Source: an uncultured Clostridia bacterium
Lineage (GTDB): Bacteria; Bacillota; Clostridia; UMGS1810
NCBI GenBank assembly: GCA_934454585.1
Contig: CAKSFP010000019.1
Location: 1-50,905, forward strand
Direction of reading: 5' to 3'
Length of the DNA stretch: 50,905 nt
Shown: positions 9,220 to 20,167 of the stretch, piece by piece
Numbering within the stretch: position 1 is the first letter of the stretch
Layout: the number at the start of each line of letters is the position of its first letter
Position numbers and translations under genes: made by a program
Notes under the pieces: generated by a model
Told to the model about the DNA's origin: nothing
Databases searched by the model: none
The model's input: only the letters and a program-made list of their open reading frames with translations

Positions 9220-12200
9220 CTTGATGCCTCCGTTCTTGTCAGCAGCTCATATATAACCTTTGCCGCCTCGGCGCGGGTCGCTGTGGAGGATGGATCGAAC
9301 ATTCCGCCCGATTTTCCGTTCATTATGCCCGTCTCCGACATAAATGCCGCTGCCTCTTTTGCATAGTCGCTTATGCTGTCACTGTCCGCAAATGCCGTGC
9401 CCGAAGTGCGCACAATGTATACTCCGCCCGCGGTTACGGCTCTGTACACCATAGCCGCCATCTGCTCACGGGTTATCTCTGCGCCTATTCCGAACTCGGT
9501 GTCGTTTACGCCGAGCACAATGCCGCTCGCCGCCGCTTTGCTGACATACTGCCAGTACCACGCGTTCTTGTCGGCATCGGCAAATTCTACGCCTGTGCCT
9601 GTTGCCGCGATATTGACAACGCCCATAAGCATCTTGACAAATTCTTCTCTCTTGACCGTATCGGACGGAGCAAACCTGCCGTCACCGATGCCAGATACAA
9701 TGTTTCTCGCGGTCAGTGCATCTATCGCCGTCTTCGCCCACGGCACGGAATCAAGGTCGGCGTACTTAGGTGAGCCGCCGTTGTTTCCGTTGCCGATTGT
9801 TCCTGTCGATGATGACAGATTGCCGCCTCTGCCGCCGCCCGAACCGCCGCCGCTGTTTCCCGAATTTCCGGAATTGCCGCCGTTTTCGCCTGCGGCGCAG
9901 CTGCATATTGCGCTCTCGAGAGCTGCCACACTGTCATATGGTGCAGACGCTGTGTTAATCTTGTCACACACCTCTATCTGAGCGAGCTTTTTCAGCGCTG
10001 TGAAAGACGCTATGTTATCCTTGTTTATCAAATCTGACTTCATTATTATGTCGTACACATTGTATTTGCTGTCGTTGCCGCAAACCGAATGTAAGAGCGT
10101 CCTCACCGTGATGTCCCCGGCAAATTCCGCCGTGGTTTCATATGAATTGCGGTCGGATATCATTCTTTCGATAAACGCCTTTTTGCTGTCGGCGCTCATG
10201 TAACTCTTGTCGGCATAAACTCCCTCACCGAAGTACAGATCGGCAGAGTTTCCGCTGAAAATCTTGTCCTGTTTCAGTGTCGATATAACCGCGCTCATCT
10301 TGTCCGCCGTATCTGCAAGTTTGATGAGCGTCAGATTGATGTTGTCTTTGAGTGCGTTCACTATTCTGTACATGGATGTGAACTGAGCGTCGGTGCCGTA
10401 AGCTTTGTTTTTCCTCTCCAGGAAGTAGTTCCAAAACGCATTTACGGTCCCCTCATCACTGATGCGCTCGTTGTACAAATCACCGATTGCTTTTTTAACA
10501 TAGTCGTCTCCGAGCAGAATATTTTTGAGTTCCTCCCCCGTAGCCGCATTGTTCACACGCTCGATGATGTCGCTGTCGTAGTACACAGCGTCGTCTCTGC
10601 CGAAACGAACCATAATTTTCGGCAGCTTGTCGCCCGTGTAATTCAACGCAACCGTGTAAGGCTTGTTTTTGCCGAGATTATCTATCTGAGTGAGATAGCA
10701 CAGATAATCGAGGATACTGTCATTTGACGGGTCATAACCATCCAGTGACTTTGCGCCGCTTCCGTCCGCACTCCAGAGCACTCCGTCACGAAGTACCTCC
10801 ACAACTGCGGTGTTGTATTTATCAGAATTGTTATATCCCGATATATACAGCTTGCCGGCGCTCTTGTCCAGGCGGACATCGCTTATCGGCTCGCTGCCGT
10901 CTGCGCCCGAAGGCTGAGCGTCTACTCCGCCGTACAGTGCCGACGGCGCATATGCCGTTGCCTCGGCAATGCCGTCCCACACAAGGAGTCTGACAGAACT
11001 GTACGGTTCGCTAAACTTCGGTGAAACTTTGTACTGCGCACCTTCGCGCGAATCTGCGGTCACTGTGCTGTCAATTGCCTCGGTGGGATTGCCGTCCGCA
11101 TCCTGGGCGAGGGCAATCACAGATACCGGCGCACCCTTTGAATATGCCGATTTCACAAACACCGTCACATCTGAACCGTTCATCACCGGCGCATTAGCCT
11201 CTATGTCGAAGTCAACAGTCCTGAAATTGTGAGTTGCCTCAGCCGCCGGAGTGCCGAAGATGCTCTGCGCTCCGCTTAACCTCACCTCATACTCGGTGTC
11301 GGGTTTCATTATTCCCGGTTCAACCTCCACCATGTCAAGCTTGACTGCGGCGGTGCATGGTTTGTATGTCGTCTCGCCCGACTCGCGCACTTCGCACACG
11401 AGGTTCGATTTGTCTGATATAGTCTGGTCAAACGCAAACACTATCGCATCGTCCAGGTTCGCCGTGTCATGGCCGCTCTTTATATAGCTGTCCGTCACCG
11501 AGCAGCCGTCACCGGCTATGTCGTATCTGAAATCGGAGAGATAAACCTCTGCGCCCGACGGAATGTTAAACTGAAAATCTATGCTCTGACTGAGCTGTGA
11601 AGCGGCGTCCGTCTCATACATACCGCCGTCAGCCGCCAACAGTATGCGTGACACGCCGAGACTCTTGTTGTATACATACTGAAAATCATATATTCTGTTC
11701 GGCTCAAATCCGCCCCAGTCGCCGCCGCTGCCGCTGATTGCGGATGCAAAGTTAAAGAGAACATTGTTGGCGTCGTTGGTGATGAGCATTCCCGTTGTCG
11801 AAGTGTCGCTGAAACCGAGTCCGAACTTGATGACGCTTGTGGTGTCATCGGGCAAACCTCTCACGATTTTTCCCAATGTCACATACATTGCGGCGCCGGT
11901 GCGTCCGCTGAGCGCCATCACCTGTCTGCCGTCAACCGTCTTTAGAGACGCGTCGCACCTGTCGGAAAAATTATATGTGCGCCACTGTCTTGCATAGTCG
12001 GTCAGATTGTTGTCGTTGTGGCTGAACGACGGTAATTCGGAAAAATCGTCGTTCATGGAGTTCATCGTCTGGGTGATGTTCTCCGCGCCCTTGGTGTAAC
12101 ATCTGATGTTGTCTATGTAAGTCACTTCCTCGATGCTGCCGAGGCAAACAAAATCTATGTTGTTTACTCCTGCCGTCATATTGCTCGGTACGGCGTCCCA

Positions 12201-12803
12201 AAAACCTTTCATAAAATATGTGTCATATGTGTTCCATCTGTCATCACCGTGCTTTTTCATGGAAAGTCTCATATAAGCTTTCTTAGCACTTATGGGGTTG
12301 AACGCAAGCTCGACATCATACCAGGTGTCCGCCTCATACTTAACCATGGGGTTGCCGCACAGTTCCACATATCCGTTTGTATTGAAGATAAGCGGATAGC
12401 TGTCGCTGCCGATTTTCATGGCACAACTGAACGCATTGTCAAGCGAAGTTCTGCGAATCGAAAATCCGACCGAAACATTGCCTTTGATAATCGGCGCCGC
12501 CATGACACGCAGTGTGGCATAGCCGTCACCGCCGTTTTTTATTTCGATGCTCTTGCCGAATTCTACGCCGAGGTCCGCCACAGACACCGTGCCTCTGGCT
12601 GCCATGTTGGCGTTCTGCACCTCGGCGCCGCTCATATAGCCGGTGCCGTTGAGTTGAGAGAGAGCCGCGTTTATGTCGCCGGCGTCGTTGAAATCAATCA
12701 CGCCGGTGTCGAATCCCTCGTCTGCATCGTCCGCATACACGGTGAATATAAGTGAGCTGCAAAGCAGTGCAATCGCAGTCAATAAAGAAATGATTCTTTT
12801 CAT
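9216..12803 (-). CDS. Giant surface protein: two beta-sandwich domains, Ig-like domains, helical region and three C-terminal SLH repeats
   Basis: This 1195-residue secreted protein has a signal peptide ending near VYA (residue 24). The order is a beta-sandwich similar to the N-terminus of 20168-22090, a second concanavalin-like domain, an Ig-like domain (Big_5 style, about 440-535), a recurring ~90-residue domain (about 545-620), another Ig-like domain, a helical region (about 750-960), a Gly/Ser/Asn-rich linker (about 972-1008) and three SLH repeats (about 1010-1195, first YADLDSVPWAKTAID). The linker and SLH end mark it as cell-wall anchored. It looks like a fusion of a 640-residue protein of the type at 33698-35617 with one of the type at 31988-33697. 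Start ATG with GGAGGA 7-8 nt upstream. Confidence 0.88.
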   Translation of the reverse strand: MKRIISLLTAIALLCSSLIFTVYADDADEGFDTGVIDFNDAGDINAALSQLNGTGYMSGAEVQNANMAARGTVSVADLGVEFGKSIEIKNGGDGYATLRVMAAPIIKGNVSVGFSIRRTSLDNAFSCAMKIGSDSYPLIFNTNGYVELCGNPMVKYEADTWYDVELAFNPISAKKAYMRLSMKKHGDDRWNTYDTYFMKGFWDAVPSNMTAGVNNIDFVCLGSIEEVTYIDNIRCYTKGAENITQTMNSMNDDFSELPSFSHNDNNLTDYARQWRTYNFSDRCDASLKTVDGRQVMALSGRTGAAMYVTLGKIVRGLPDDTTSVIKFGLGFSDTSTTGMLITNDANNVLFNFASAISGSGGDWGGFEPNRIYDFQYVYNKSLGVSRILLAADGGMYETDAASQLSQSIDFQFNIPSGAEVYLSDFRYDIAGDGCSVTDSYIKSGHDTANLDDAIVFAFDQTISDKSNLVCEVRESGETTYKPCTAAVKLDMVEVEPGIMKPDTEYEVRLSGAQSIFGTPAAEATHNFRTVDFDIEANAPVMNGSDVTVFVKSAYSKGAPVSVIALAQDADGNPTEAIDSTVTADSREGAQYKVSPKFSEPYSSVRLLVWDGIAEATAYAPSALYGGVDAQPSGADGSEPISDVRLDKSAGKLYISGYNNSDKYNTAVVEVLRDGVLWSADGSGAKSLDGYDPSNDSILDYLCYLTQIDNLGKNKPYTVALNYTGDKLPKIMVRFGRDDAVYYDSDIIERVNNAATGEELKNILLGDDYVKKAIGDLYNERISDEGTVNAFWNYFLERKNKAYGTDAQFTSMYRIVNALKDNINLTLIKLADTADKMSAVISTLKQDKIFSGNSADLYFGEGVYADKSYMSADSKKAFIERMISDRNSYETTAEFAGDITVRTLLHSVCGNDSKYNVYDIIMKSDLINKDNIASFTALKKLAQIEVCDKINTASAPYDSVAALESAICSCAAGENGGNSGNSGNSGGGSGGGRGGNLSSSTGTIGNGNNGGSPKYADLDSVPWAKTAIDALTARNIVSGIGDGRFAPSDTVKREEFVKMLMGVVNIAATGTGVEFADADKNAWYWQYVSKAAASGIVLGVNDTEFGIGAEITREQMAAMVYRAVTAGGVYIVRTSGTAFADSDSISDYAKEAAAFMSETGIMNGKSGGMFDPSSTATRAEAAKVIYELLTRTEASR

Positions 12804-12827
12804 GCCATATCCTCCGAAATCTATTAA

Positions 12828-15800
12828 TTACCACTGTTCAAGTGGTTTGAAACCGTTGCTGTCCGCACTGTTTGCAGCCGGCACAAATGTCACGCATATT
12901 TCATTGCTGCCACAGTTTTCAATGTGTATAGTAAGTTTTCTTATGCCGTCATTCGGGTTCTGCCCCTCTATCACGGGCGATGTGGGCAGCGGCTTTGCAT
13001 CCATAACCGAGAATGTTGCGCCGTCGCCGCAAACGATTGTCGCGAGCAGCTTCTTGCCGTTCTTGGTTAGCACGGCACTCTTGCCGTCGTCCGACACCTC
13101 TATTGCCGCGTCGGTGTGGGCGAACCAATACATCTCGGCAGGCTTTGTCAGTTCAAATTTATCCTGAACCGTCACGCGCGATCTGTCGTTATCGAGCTTG
13201 ACTCCGCGCAAAAAGCTCTTTACGCCCTTATCATAGGTGTAGACATTTGTCATATCACCGATTGCGTATGACTCGTCATCTCCGAATGAGTGCCGCACAA
13301 TGCTTGCACTTCCGCCGTACTTGAAGGCGTAATTGCTGTCGGGGTTGAAAATCACCGTATTGTGACCCTCTGCCCTCACTCGGTAGCATTGCAGATAATT
13401 AGGTATGTTGTAGTCGTCCGACCCGAGATCGAAGAAGAACTGCTGACCCAGTGCATCCAGCACGAATGTGCCGGCGTCCATCTGATCGTGGCTGTCTCCC
13501 GAGAGCGGATCGTCGCAGTGAAAGCCCACATAAGTGTCACTGCTGCTCCAGCCGCTCCGCATGGAGGCTATCTCGGAAATCGGCAGATATGCGTCAAGAC
13601 CGGCAGGAGACGATGTCACCCCGTTGAACGCCGTATCGTAGTACATAAAGTCTGTCGGAGCGAAGTCCGATGAAGCCGCGGAGAGCAGATATGTCACCTT
13701 GAGCCGCGCATTGCGCATCGCCGCATCGTCGGGATTATCAAACCTGTCCGCCAGCCAGTAGAGCTCAGGCGAATAGAGCGGCAAGCCGTTGTTGCCGTCA
13801 TGGAAATTAAATATTCCCCTTGAGCCGTTTATAGCGCGTATATACTCTCCCGTCATCTTGAGTCCCGGCACATCGTCATAACCGAGGCAAGTGCCGAGGG
13901 AGTTCTCCAGTGCACGCATACTGAACACATAGAAACGCATTGCGAGTCTCCAGTAGTTCGGACCCTCCTCATAAGCACCGACGGGGGCAAAGAGACTGAG
14001 CGCACGCCTTATGTCCACCAGGCACTGCGACACCACTCTTTTTGCCTTGGCAAGATCCTCTCCCTCGAGTTCATCGAGTATCGGCAGTGCTCCGCAGGTG
14101 CCGACCGTGGCTATTACCAGACACCAGTTGTCAGCAGTCTCGCCGCGCCAGTTCCACGAGCGGTTCAGCGGATTTGTCGTGTCATATATCTCCGCCGTCT
14201 TGTGGTCGAAATCGTCTGTTATCGGGTTGACCGCCTTTTCGATAATTGCCTTGCGCACCTTGGCGCGCTGCGCATCGGTCATCTTGTCATATAGCAAGTC
14301 ATATGATATGCCCATGCCCGACGCAAGTATCGCCACATCGAGGAAGTGGAAAGGATTCCAGTCTTTGAAATCGGCAACGGCGTCCATTATCTCCCACGCC
14401 TTGTCGAAGTATTTTTCCTCCCCCGAGAGATTGTACATGAGCGCAAGAGTAATCATTCTGGACGCATTCTCGCTCTTTGCATTCTCGGTAAGCCTTATGC
14501 CCTCGCTGTCCTTTTCGTAGGGGCAGGGGTCTTTTGTAAGATAATCGTCCGCAAAGCCTTTGAGGAAATCGCAGATTTTGCAGAGCACATCGTCGCAATT
14601 GCCTTTGCCCTTGTCATACTCCGCTTTCATGGTGTCGAATTTATCCTTGGTCACAAGCAGTCTCGGGTGACTGCCCGCAACGCTCGGGTACTTTTGTTTG
14701 AGCAGATTGTATATATCATCGCCCGATGCGTCATCAAACTGATAGCTCTCCGATATGGTGCGCATGAGTTTGAGATTCTCGCTCCAGTCGAGGATATCTT
14801 CCATGTTTTCGTCACTGTATATGATGATGCCGTTCGGCTCAACATGGAGTGTCTTGCCGAAAGCAGAGCAGATTTGTGCGGCGTCCGCATAGCCATTTTC
14901 AGTGTTGCCAAAGGAAACACCGCCCTTTGAGACCGTGCCGCTGCTATACGACGCACCTATGCTCTCGGCAAAAAATTCCGCCGGAATCATGGTTTTGCCG
15001 TCCGCAGTTTCATACGGCACAATGCTCCTGTCATCGGAGATGTAAGATTTAGTGCCGTGCAGGAGTACATTGCTCTTTCCGATGTACATCGCAACGGCGT
15101 CTTTCATGATTTTTTTGTAGTCCATATGTATTCCTCTTTCAATCTGTTCGTCAGCAACAACATCATCCCACTCGTATATGGCGATGTTGTCTATGAGCAC
15201 CTCGCCTTTTTTGCCGTTCGGGTACCACTGATGAATCCTGAACGCACTCAGCGAACCGTAGTCAAAGATATAATCATTTGTCTTTTTCTCACCGTTGATA
15301 TACACATTCATTATCTTGCGGCTCGAGTCCACGCAGATGTCTATCCGATTGAAAACATTCTTTTCAAACACCGCAAGCTGAGGTCCGAGTGAAAAATCCT
15401 TGTTGAGTATATACACCCTGCCGTCCGGGTATATCATCAGCACAAAAGCGTCCGCACCGCGGCTGCCTATAAACTGTACCAGTTTTGTCACCTGATCGTC
15501 ATCCGTCAGCCTCATGTCAAAGCCGCAAACCATGTATCCGTTCTTGGCGCTGTTGAAATTGTACTGGAAGTACACATCATCCGACGATGTGACATTCAGC
15601 CCGAGGCAGCGCTCGCCGTCAACGGTTTTCACGGAAAAATCGCTGTTTTTGTTTATCACATATTTCTTCATGGCACCGTCATTGGTATAGGTGCTGTCAA
15701 AATTCTCATAGTACAGCGGTTTTATTTTTTCGCTCTCCTCGGTCATGCTCACGGGGCGCAGACTTAGCATATCCTCAAGCACAAAGAGTCTCGCACTGTC

Positions 15801-16397
15801 ATAACTCCCGTCAAAGCCGGTGTCGAGCCCTACCGTCCGACCCGACCTCGAATCAACTTCCGTTTCATTTATATAACACTTTTTCAGTATTTCTCCGTTA
15901 TTGTTGTTTTCATAAAACGCCGTCACCATGCTGACCGTGCGCGGCTTGGAGTAGCCGCACTTTACAACCGCCGTCGTTCTGCCGCCGGACACACTGCCGT
16001 TTTGGGCAAGAATACCGAATCCGACTGTTCTGAAATCAAAATCGACCGTGTTGCCGCATATTCCGGTTATGCGGCAGGCATAGTAACTACCTTTGTCAAG
16101 ATTATCGAATTTGACATATACATTTTTGCCCTCGGCGCTTATCTCATAATCGCAATCATCCGTGCGCACCCCGTTTTTCGTAACGGTGAGTGCAGCGGAC
16201 GATATATCCGACGCAGACGGCTCGGAATCAAGCGCAATTACGATCGTGTCGTCAAGATAAGCCTCGTCCGCACTGCCGCCGAGCAGATACACACTTGCGA
16301 CACCGGCAGAGCCGGCGGCGAAAACGCCGCCCGGCACAGCCGTGAAAAGCATCGCTATGCAAACCGTGACAGCTATTGCTCTGATGCTAATTTTCAT
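12828..16397 (-). CDS. Heparinase II/III-like secreted lyase, operon 1 copy A
   Basis: This 1189-residue exported protein has a signal peptide (about 1-27), an Ig-like and ~90-residue domain region (to about 220), a concanavalin-like sandwich, a copper-amine-oxidase-N-like region (about 425-550), then an alpha-barrel with WNWRGETADNW (about 747) and EEGPNYW (the candidate Asn and Tyr of heparinase II/III lyases). The C-terminal sandwich has SHDQMDAG (about 966) and EGHNTV. In heparinase II the matching HxH supplies His406 and zinc ligand His408; here the second His is Gln. An upstream ATG extension has no export signal, so I chose 16397, with GGTGGAG 6 nt away. It overlaps the upstream gene by 11 bp. 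Unlike copy B it has no F5/8 domain. Substrate is inferred as a uronate glycan. Confidence 0.88.
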   Translation of the reverse strand: MKISIRAIAVTVCIAMLFTAVPGGVFAAGSAGVASVYLLGGSADEAYLDDTIVIALDSEPSASDISSAALTVTKNGVRTDDCDYEISAEGKNVYVKFDNLDKGSYYACRITGICGNTVDFDFRTVGFGILAQNGSVSGGRTTAVVKCGYSKPRTVSMVTAFYENNNNGEILKKCYINETEVDSRSGRTVGLDTGFDGSYDSARLFVLEDMLSLRPVSMTEESEKIKPLYYENFDSTYTNDGAMKKYVINKNSDFSVKTVDGERCLGLNVTSSDDVYFQYNFNSAKNGYMVCGFDMRLTDDDQVTKLVQFIGSRGADAFVLMIYPDGRVYILNKDFSLGPQLAVFEKNVFNRIDICVDSSRKIMNVYINGEKKTNDYIFDYGSLSAFRIHQWYPNGKKGEVLIDNIAIYEWDDVVADEQIERGIHMDYKKIMKDAVAMYIGKSNVLLHGTKSYISDDRSIVPYETADGKTMIPAEFFAESIGASYSSGTVSKGGVSFGNTENGYADAAQICSAFGKTLHVEPNGIIIYSDENMEDILDWSENLKLMRTISESYQFDDASGDDIYNLLKQKYPSVAGSHPRLLVTKDKFDTMKAEYDKGKGNCDDVLCKICDFLKGFADDYLTKDPCPYEKDSEGIRLTENAKSENASRMITLALMYNLSGEEKYFDKAWEIMDAVADFKDWNPFHFLDVAILASGMGISYDLLYDKMTDAQRAKVRKAIIEKAVNPITDDFDHKTAEIYDTTNPLNRSWNWRGETADNWCLVIATVGTCGALPILDELEGEDLAKAKRVVSQCLVDIRRALSLFAPVGAYEEGPNYWRLAMRFYVFSMRALENSLGTCLGYDDVPGLKMTGEYIRAINGSRGIFNFHDGNNGLPLYSPELYWLADRFDNPDDAAMRNARLKVTYLLSAASSDFAPTDFMYYDTAFNGVTSSPAGLDAYLPISEIASMRSGWSSSDTYVGFHCDDPLSGDSHDQMDAGTFVLDALGQQFFFDLGSDDYNIPNYLQCYRVRAEGHNTVIFNPDSNYAFKYGGSASIVRHSFGDDESYAIGDMTNVYTYDKGVKSFLRGVKLDNDRSRVTVQDKFELTKPAEMYWFAHTDAAIEVSDDGKSAVLTKNGKKLLATIVCGDGATFSVMDAKPLPTSPVIEGQNPNDGIRKLTIHIENCGSNEICVTFVPAANSADSNGFKPLEQW

Positions 16398-19300
16398 AGA
16401 ACTCCACCTCAGTAATGCTTGTGTATTCATCGGGATTACCGTTGTAACCTCTGCCCTCCACTCTGACATAGCGCACCTCGCGTCCGAACATCTTGTAGTT
16501 GACAAGCTGCAAAGTCGAGGTTGCGTCGCCCGAATAGAAGGTGTCATAATTCACTCCGTCCTTGGATGTCTTTATGGTGAACTGCGCCGTTCTCTGGTCG
16601 CCCTCCATAAAGGCTATACCCATGCTGTCAAGTTTCTTGAGCGAACCCAGGTCATACTCTATCCAGCAAGCACCGGGGCACGACCAGCGTGTACCAAGAC
16701 TTCCGTCAACAGTGTTGTCGGGGCCGTTTGCCGATTCGGGGATGTCGCTCGCCGTAATCTTGACGGGTTTTACCTTGTTCAGGTTAGGCACGCTTATCTC
16801 GGGCTGAGAGTTGAAGTGAACCACATATTCCGAGGGATACATACTTGCGTCCGACGGAGTTACCAGTATGGTGGTGTCTCCCGTCACATTCTCGCTTTCG
16901 GTAATCTCAAATTTATGCTCCGACTCTGCGGTAACAGTAAGTTTGCCCGCATTTTCGTCGGTCACATTGTAGTTGTATTCATACTTATCGGGGCGGAAAC
17001 CGTCTATCAACTGCCCGTTGACTTTAAGTGCGGTCAGTTTTGCCGATTCCGGCTCGACGATCTCTCCGTCCTCTATGCTCCAGTCGTCCAGAGCGACAAA
17101 TGTGTTGTCAAACCTTGCCGCATTGTACTTCATGTCGTAGTTGACAAACGACACCGCAAGATTGATGCTGTCCGTCTGCGGAATGTGGATAGTGAGTTTT
17201 CTCACTCCCTCATTGGGGTTCTGCTCCGCTATCACGGGCGATGTCGGCAGCGGCTTGGCGTCCATAACGCTGAATTCCGCGCCGTCTCCCGTCATAATCT
17301 GTGCAAGCAGTTTTTTGCCGTTCACGGTGAGTATGGCGCTCTTTTTGTCTTCGCTTATCTCTATGTCCGCCTTGGTGTGAGCGAACCAATACATCTCGGC
17401 GCTTTTTTCAAGCTTGATTTCGTCCTGAACGACAGTTCTGTTTCTGTCGCTGTCAAGCTTTATTCCGCGCTTAAATTCCGTCACGCCGGTTTTCTCTCTG
17501 TCATATGCATTTGTCATGTCGGCTATGGCAAAACCGCCTCTCGGCTTAAACTCAGTCTCTGTTATCTTCGCCGTGCCGCCGTATTTCTGAGCATATCCCT
17601 CGTCGGGATTGAAGATAACCGTGTTGTGACCCTCTGCCCTCACGCGGTAGCAGTTCAGGTAGTTGGGGATATTGTAGTCATCCTTGCCCAGGTCAAAGAA
17701 GAATTCCTCACCCATTGCCTGCAAAACAAATTCACCGGCATCCATGTGGTCGTGGCTTTCGCCGGAGAGCGGATCGTCACAGTGGAAACCTACATAAGTA
17801 TCGTTCTTGCCCCAGCCGCTGCGCATCACCGCAACTTCGCTTATCGGCATGTATATGTCCAGATCGCCCGTATTGTCTGACGCACTGCCGAGCTTGGGAT
17901 CATACCACAGCATATCGGCATACGCACTGCCGGCAGATACCGCCTCATTATTCATGATGAACGATATTCTGCTCTTTGCTTCAGAATATCTGCCGAAGTG
18001 ATTTGCAATATACATCATCGCCGGCGGCACTATGGAATCGCTTGTATAAGCGTCATGATAGCTGAACATCTTCACCGGGCCGTTCACCGCAAGCAAATAT
18101 TTGTCCGTAAGCTTAAGCCCGGGAATGTCATCATAACCAAGCGCGGTTCCGATGCCCGTCTCAAGCGCGGTTACCGTCAGCGGATAGTACCTCATGGAGT
18201 ACTCCCAGTATGACGGGCCTTCCTCATATGCTCCAAGCGGTGAGAAAAGGCTGAGTGCGCGCCTTATATCCAGCAAGCACTGCTCCATGGCTCTCTGAGC
18301 CTTTTCAAGATTTTGTCCGTCAAGTTCATCCACAATTGCCATTGCACCGCATGAACCAACGCCCGAGATTACCAGACACCAGTTGTCCGCCAAATCTCCG
18401 CGCCAGTTCCACGAGCGGCTCCTCGGCGCATCGTCAAAATCTTCGTTGATCGGCACTATCGCCTTGTTTACTATAGAGTCGCGCACAATTTTGCGCTGAC
18501 TCTCGTCCATCCAGTTGTAGAGCCAGTCGTAGCCGAGACCCATGCCCGTAGCCATGGCGCCCACATCCAGGAAGTGATACGGATTCCAGTCTCTGAAGCA
18601 AGCCGAAGTATACATCTCCAGCCATGCCCTCTCGGCATACTTCTCGTCTTTGCTTATGTTGTACATCAGCGCAAGGGTAATTATCCTCTGCGCGTTCTCT
18701 CTTGTTGCCTCGAGCCTTATGCCGTCCGGCAGATAATATCCCGATGTCGGCTGTGCCACAAATGTGTCTGCGGCTATCTTCAGGTGGTCATATGCTTTCT
18801 TGTACACCTCGTCTCCGTCGGGCGAGAAAACTTCGTTTCTTATCGCCTCAAATTTATCTTCCGTCATAACAAGACGCGGATGCTGTTTGTTGGGATATCT
18901 CTCCGTGAGCAGCTTTGTCATCTCCTCACCGGACATATCGTCAAACATATAGCTCTCGCATATTCTCCTCATGACATTGGTGTTCTTCTGCCAGTCGAGG
19001 ATATTGCTCATGTCGTCCTCGCTGTAAATGATAACTCCGTTTTCCTCCGTGTGCAGAAAAAGATTCGTCATGCCGCACAGGTCATCTATCGGCGCATAGA
19101 GTGACGAGCCGCCGCCGATTTCGCACGGAACGGAAAGCTTTGTCGTCTCGCCGTTCACCTTGCAGTCGGACGCACCTATGCCGAGTACTATCTCCTTGCC
19201 ATTGTATGAGATATGCGTCGTATCGTCAGATTCGTCATAGCTGATGTCCGCACCTATGCTCTGCGCAAAGAATCTCACGGGCACCATGTATTCCCCACCC

Positions 19301-20094
19301 TTTTCATAAGGAATAATGTCTCTGCCTGCCGATGTATAGGTCTTTTTGCCATTCAAGAGCGCGTTGCTCTTGCCGATATACATTGCGGAAGCGTTTTTCA
19401 TGATGGATGCGGTGTCAATGTTCACCGAACTGCCCGATCCGCTGCCGTCTCCGGGTTCGCCGCTGTATACACTGAGGTTATCTATACACGCCGTGCTCTC
19501 GCCGGCAGGCTGTCTCATGTGTATACGCAGTATCGCGGCGTTCCTCATCGTGATGGTGTAGCCGCTCGCGCGCTTTTTGCCGTTAAAGAACAGATCCATC
19601 GTTCCCTGCTCCGTGTCAAACGCCATCTTCACGCGGTAAAATTTATTGAGCGCATATGATGCCGCATTTGTGCCGTCCGGCAGTTTCAGATATCCGTCCG
19701 GCTCAAAGGTGCACAGGAATGTGTCGTTACGCGCATCATCCATAAACTCAACCAGCTTTTGCACGCTGCCGTAGTCTTTGAACATGATGTCAAATTCCAG
19801 CGTAAATTTGCCGCTGAGAGCGGACGAGAAGTACACATCGTAGTGCATATCTTTGTCCGTGGTAATACTCATGCGCAGATATTTGTTCCCGTTCGATTCT
19901 TCAATCGCATAGTCATTACCTTTGTCCGTCACATAGTTGACCAGCTCCGCTGCTTTACCGACTTGGAATTTTTCAAAATCCTCGGACAGAGTACATGACA
20001 CATCCGCGCTCGCAACCAATCCGCCGAGCGGCAGCATCATAAGGGTCAGCAACAAACAAATGATTTTTTTACCTGCTGAGTTTGCAAAACTCAT
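16387..20094 (-). CDS. Heparinase II/III-like secreted lyase with C-terminal F5/8-type domain, operon 1 copy B
   Basis: This 1235-residue exported protein has a signal peptide, a concanavalin-like sandwich (about 30-210), a copper-amine-oxidase-N-like domain (about 235-350), and a heparinase II/III core with SRSWNWRGDLADNW (about 560), EEGPSYW (about 640), SHDHMDAGEF (about 778) and AEGHNTVIFNPD. A cadherin-like sandwich and a discoidin (F5/8 type C) domain (about 1110-1235) follow, probably for glycan binding. Of the four paralogs in the window, only this one keeps both His of the expected HxH motif, so it is the best candidate for a normal metal-dependent lyase. The ATG at 20094 has AAGGG 9 nt upstream; the ATG at 20103 abuts that site and is a poor start. 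Confidence 0.9.
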   Translation of the reverse strand: MSFANSAGKKIICLLLTLMMLPLGGLVASADVSCTLSEDFEKFQVGKAAELVNYVTDKGNDYAIEESNGNKYLRMSITTDKDMHYDVYFSSALSGKFTLEFDIMFKDYGSVQKLVEFMDDARNDTFLCTFEPDGYLKLPDGTNAASYALNKFYRVKMAFDTEQGTMDLFFNGKKRASGYTITMRNAAILRIHMRQPAGESTACIDNLSVYSGEPGDGSGSGSSVNIDTASIMKNASAMYIGKSNALLNGKKTYTSAGRDIIPYEKGGEYMVPVRFFAQSIGADISYDESDDTTHISYNGKEIVLGIGASDCKVNGETTKLSVPCEIGGGSSLYAPIDDLCGMTNLFLHTEENGVIIYSEDDMSNILDWQKNTNVMRRICESYMFDDMSGEEMTKLLTERYPNKQHPRLVMTEDKFEAIRNEVFSPDGDEVYKKAYDHLKIAADTFVAQPTSGYYLPDGIRLEATRENAQRIITLALMYNISKDEKYAERAWLEMYTSACFRDWNPYHFLDVGAMATGMGLGYDWLYNWMDESQRKIVRDSIVNKAIVPINEDFDDAPRSRSWNWRGDLADNWCLVISGVGSCGAMAIVDELDGQNLEKAQRAMEQCLLDIRRALSLFSPLGAYEEGPSYWEYSMRYYPLTVTALETGIGTALGYDDIPGLKLTDKYLLAVNGPVKMFSYHDAYTSDSIVPPAMMYIANHFGRYSEAKSRISFIMNNEAVSAGSAYADMLWYDPKLGSASDNTGDLDIYMPISEVAVMRSGWGKNDTYVGFHCDDPLSGESHDHMDAGEFVLQAMGEEFFFDLGKDDYNIPNYLNCYRVRAEGHNTVIFNPDEGYAQKYGGTAKITETEFKPRGGFAIADMTNAYDREKTGVTEFKRGIKLDSDRNRTVVQDEIKLEKSAEMYWFAHTKADIEISEDKKSAILTVNGKKLLAQIMTGDGAEFSVMDAKPLPTSPVIAEQNPNEGVRKLTIHIPQTDSINLAVSFVNYDMKYNAARFDNTFVALDDWSIEDGEIVEPESAKLTALKVNGQLIDGFRPDKYEYNYNVTDENAGKLTVTAESEHKFEITESENVTGDTTILVTPSDASMYPSEYVVHFNSQPEISVPNLNKVKPVKITASDIPESANGPDNTVDGSLGTRWSCPGACWIEYDLGSLKKLDSMGIAFMEGDQRTAQFTIKTSKDGVNYDTFYSGDATSTLQLVNYKMFGREVRYVRVEGRGYNGNPDEYTSITEVEFYEN

Positions 20095-20167
20095 AAAATC
20101 CATCCCTTCTTAATCTGTGAAAATATTTTCAAGTGTTATATAAACCGAATTTAACCGCAACAGGAGT

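Noticed and set aside
9780..9890. Short repeated GC-rich units resembling a tandem repeat or CRISPR-like array
   Set aside because: They encode the Gly/Ser/Asn-rich linker before the SLH repeats; there are no regular spacers. The same applies to 32560-32640.
12828..16547. Long N-terminal extension of the heparinase-like gene to 16547
   Set aside because: The extra 50 residues lie inside the upstream gene, carry no export signal and have no ribosome site; the ATG at 16397 starts a signal peptide and has GGTGGAG in front.
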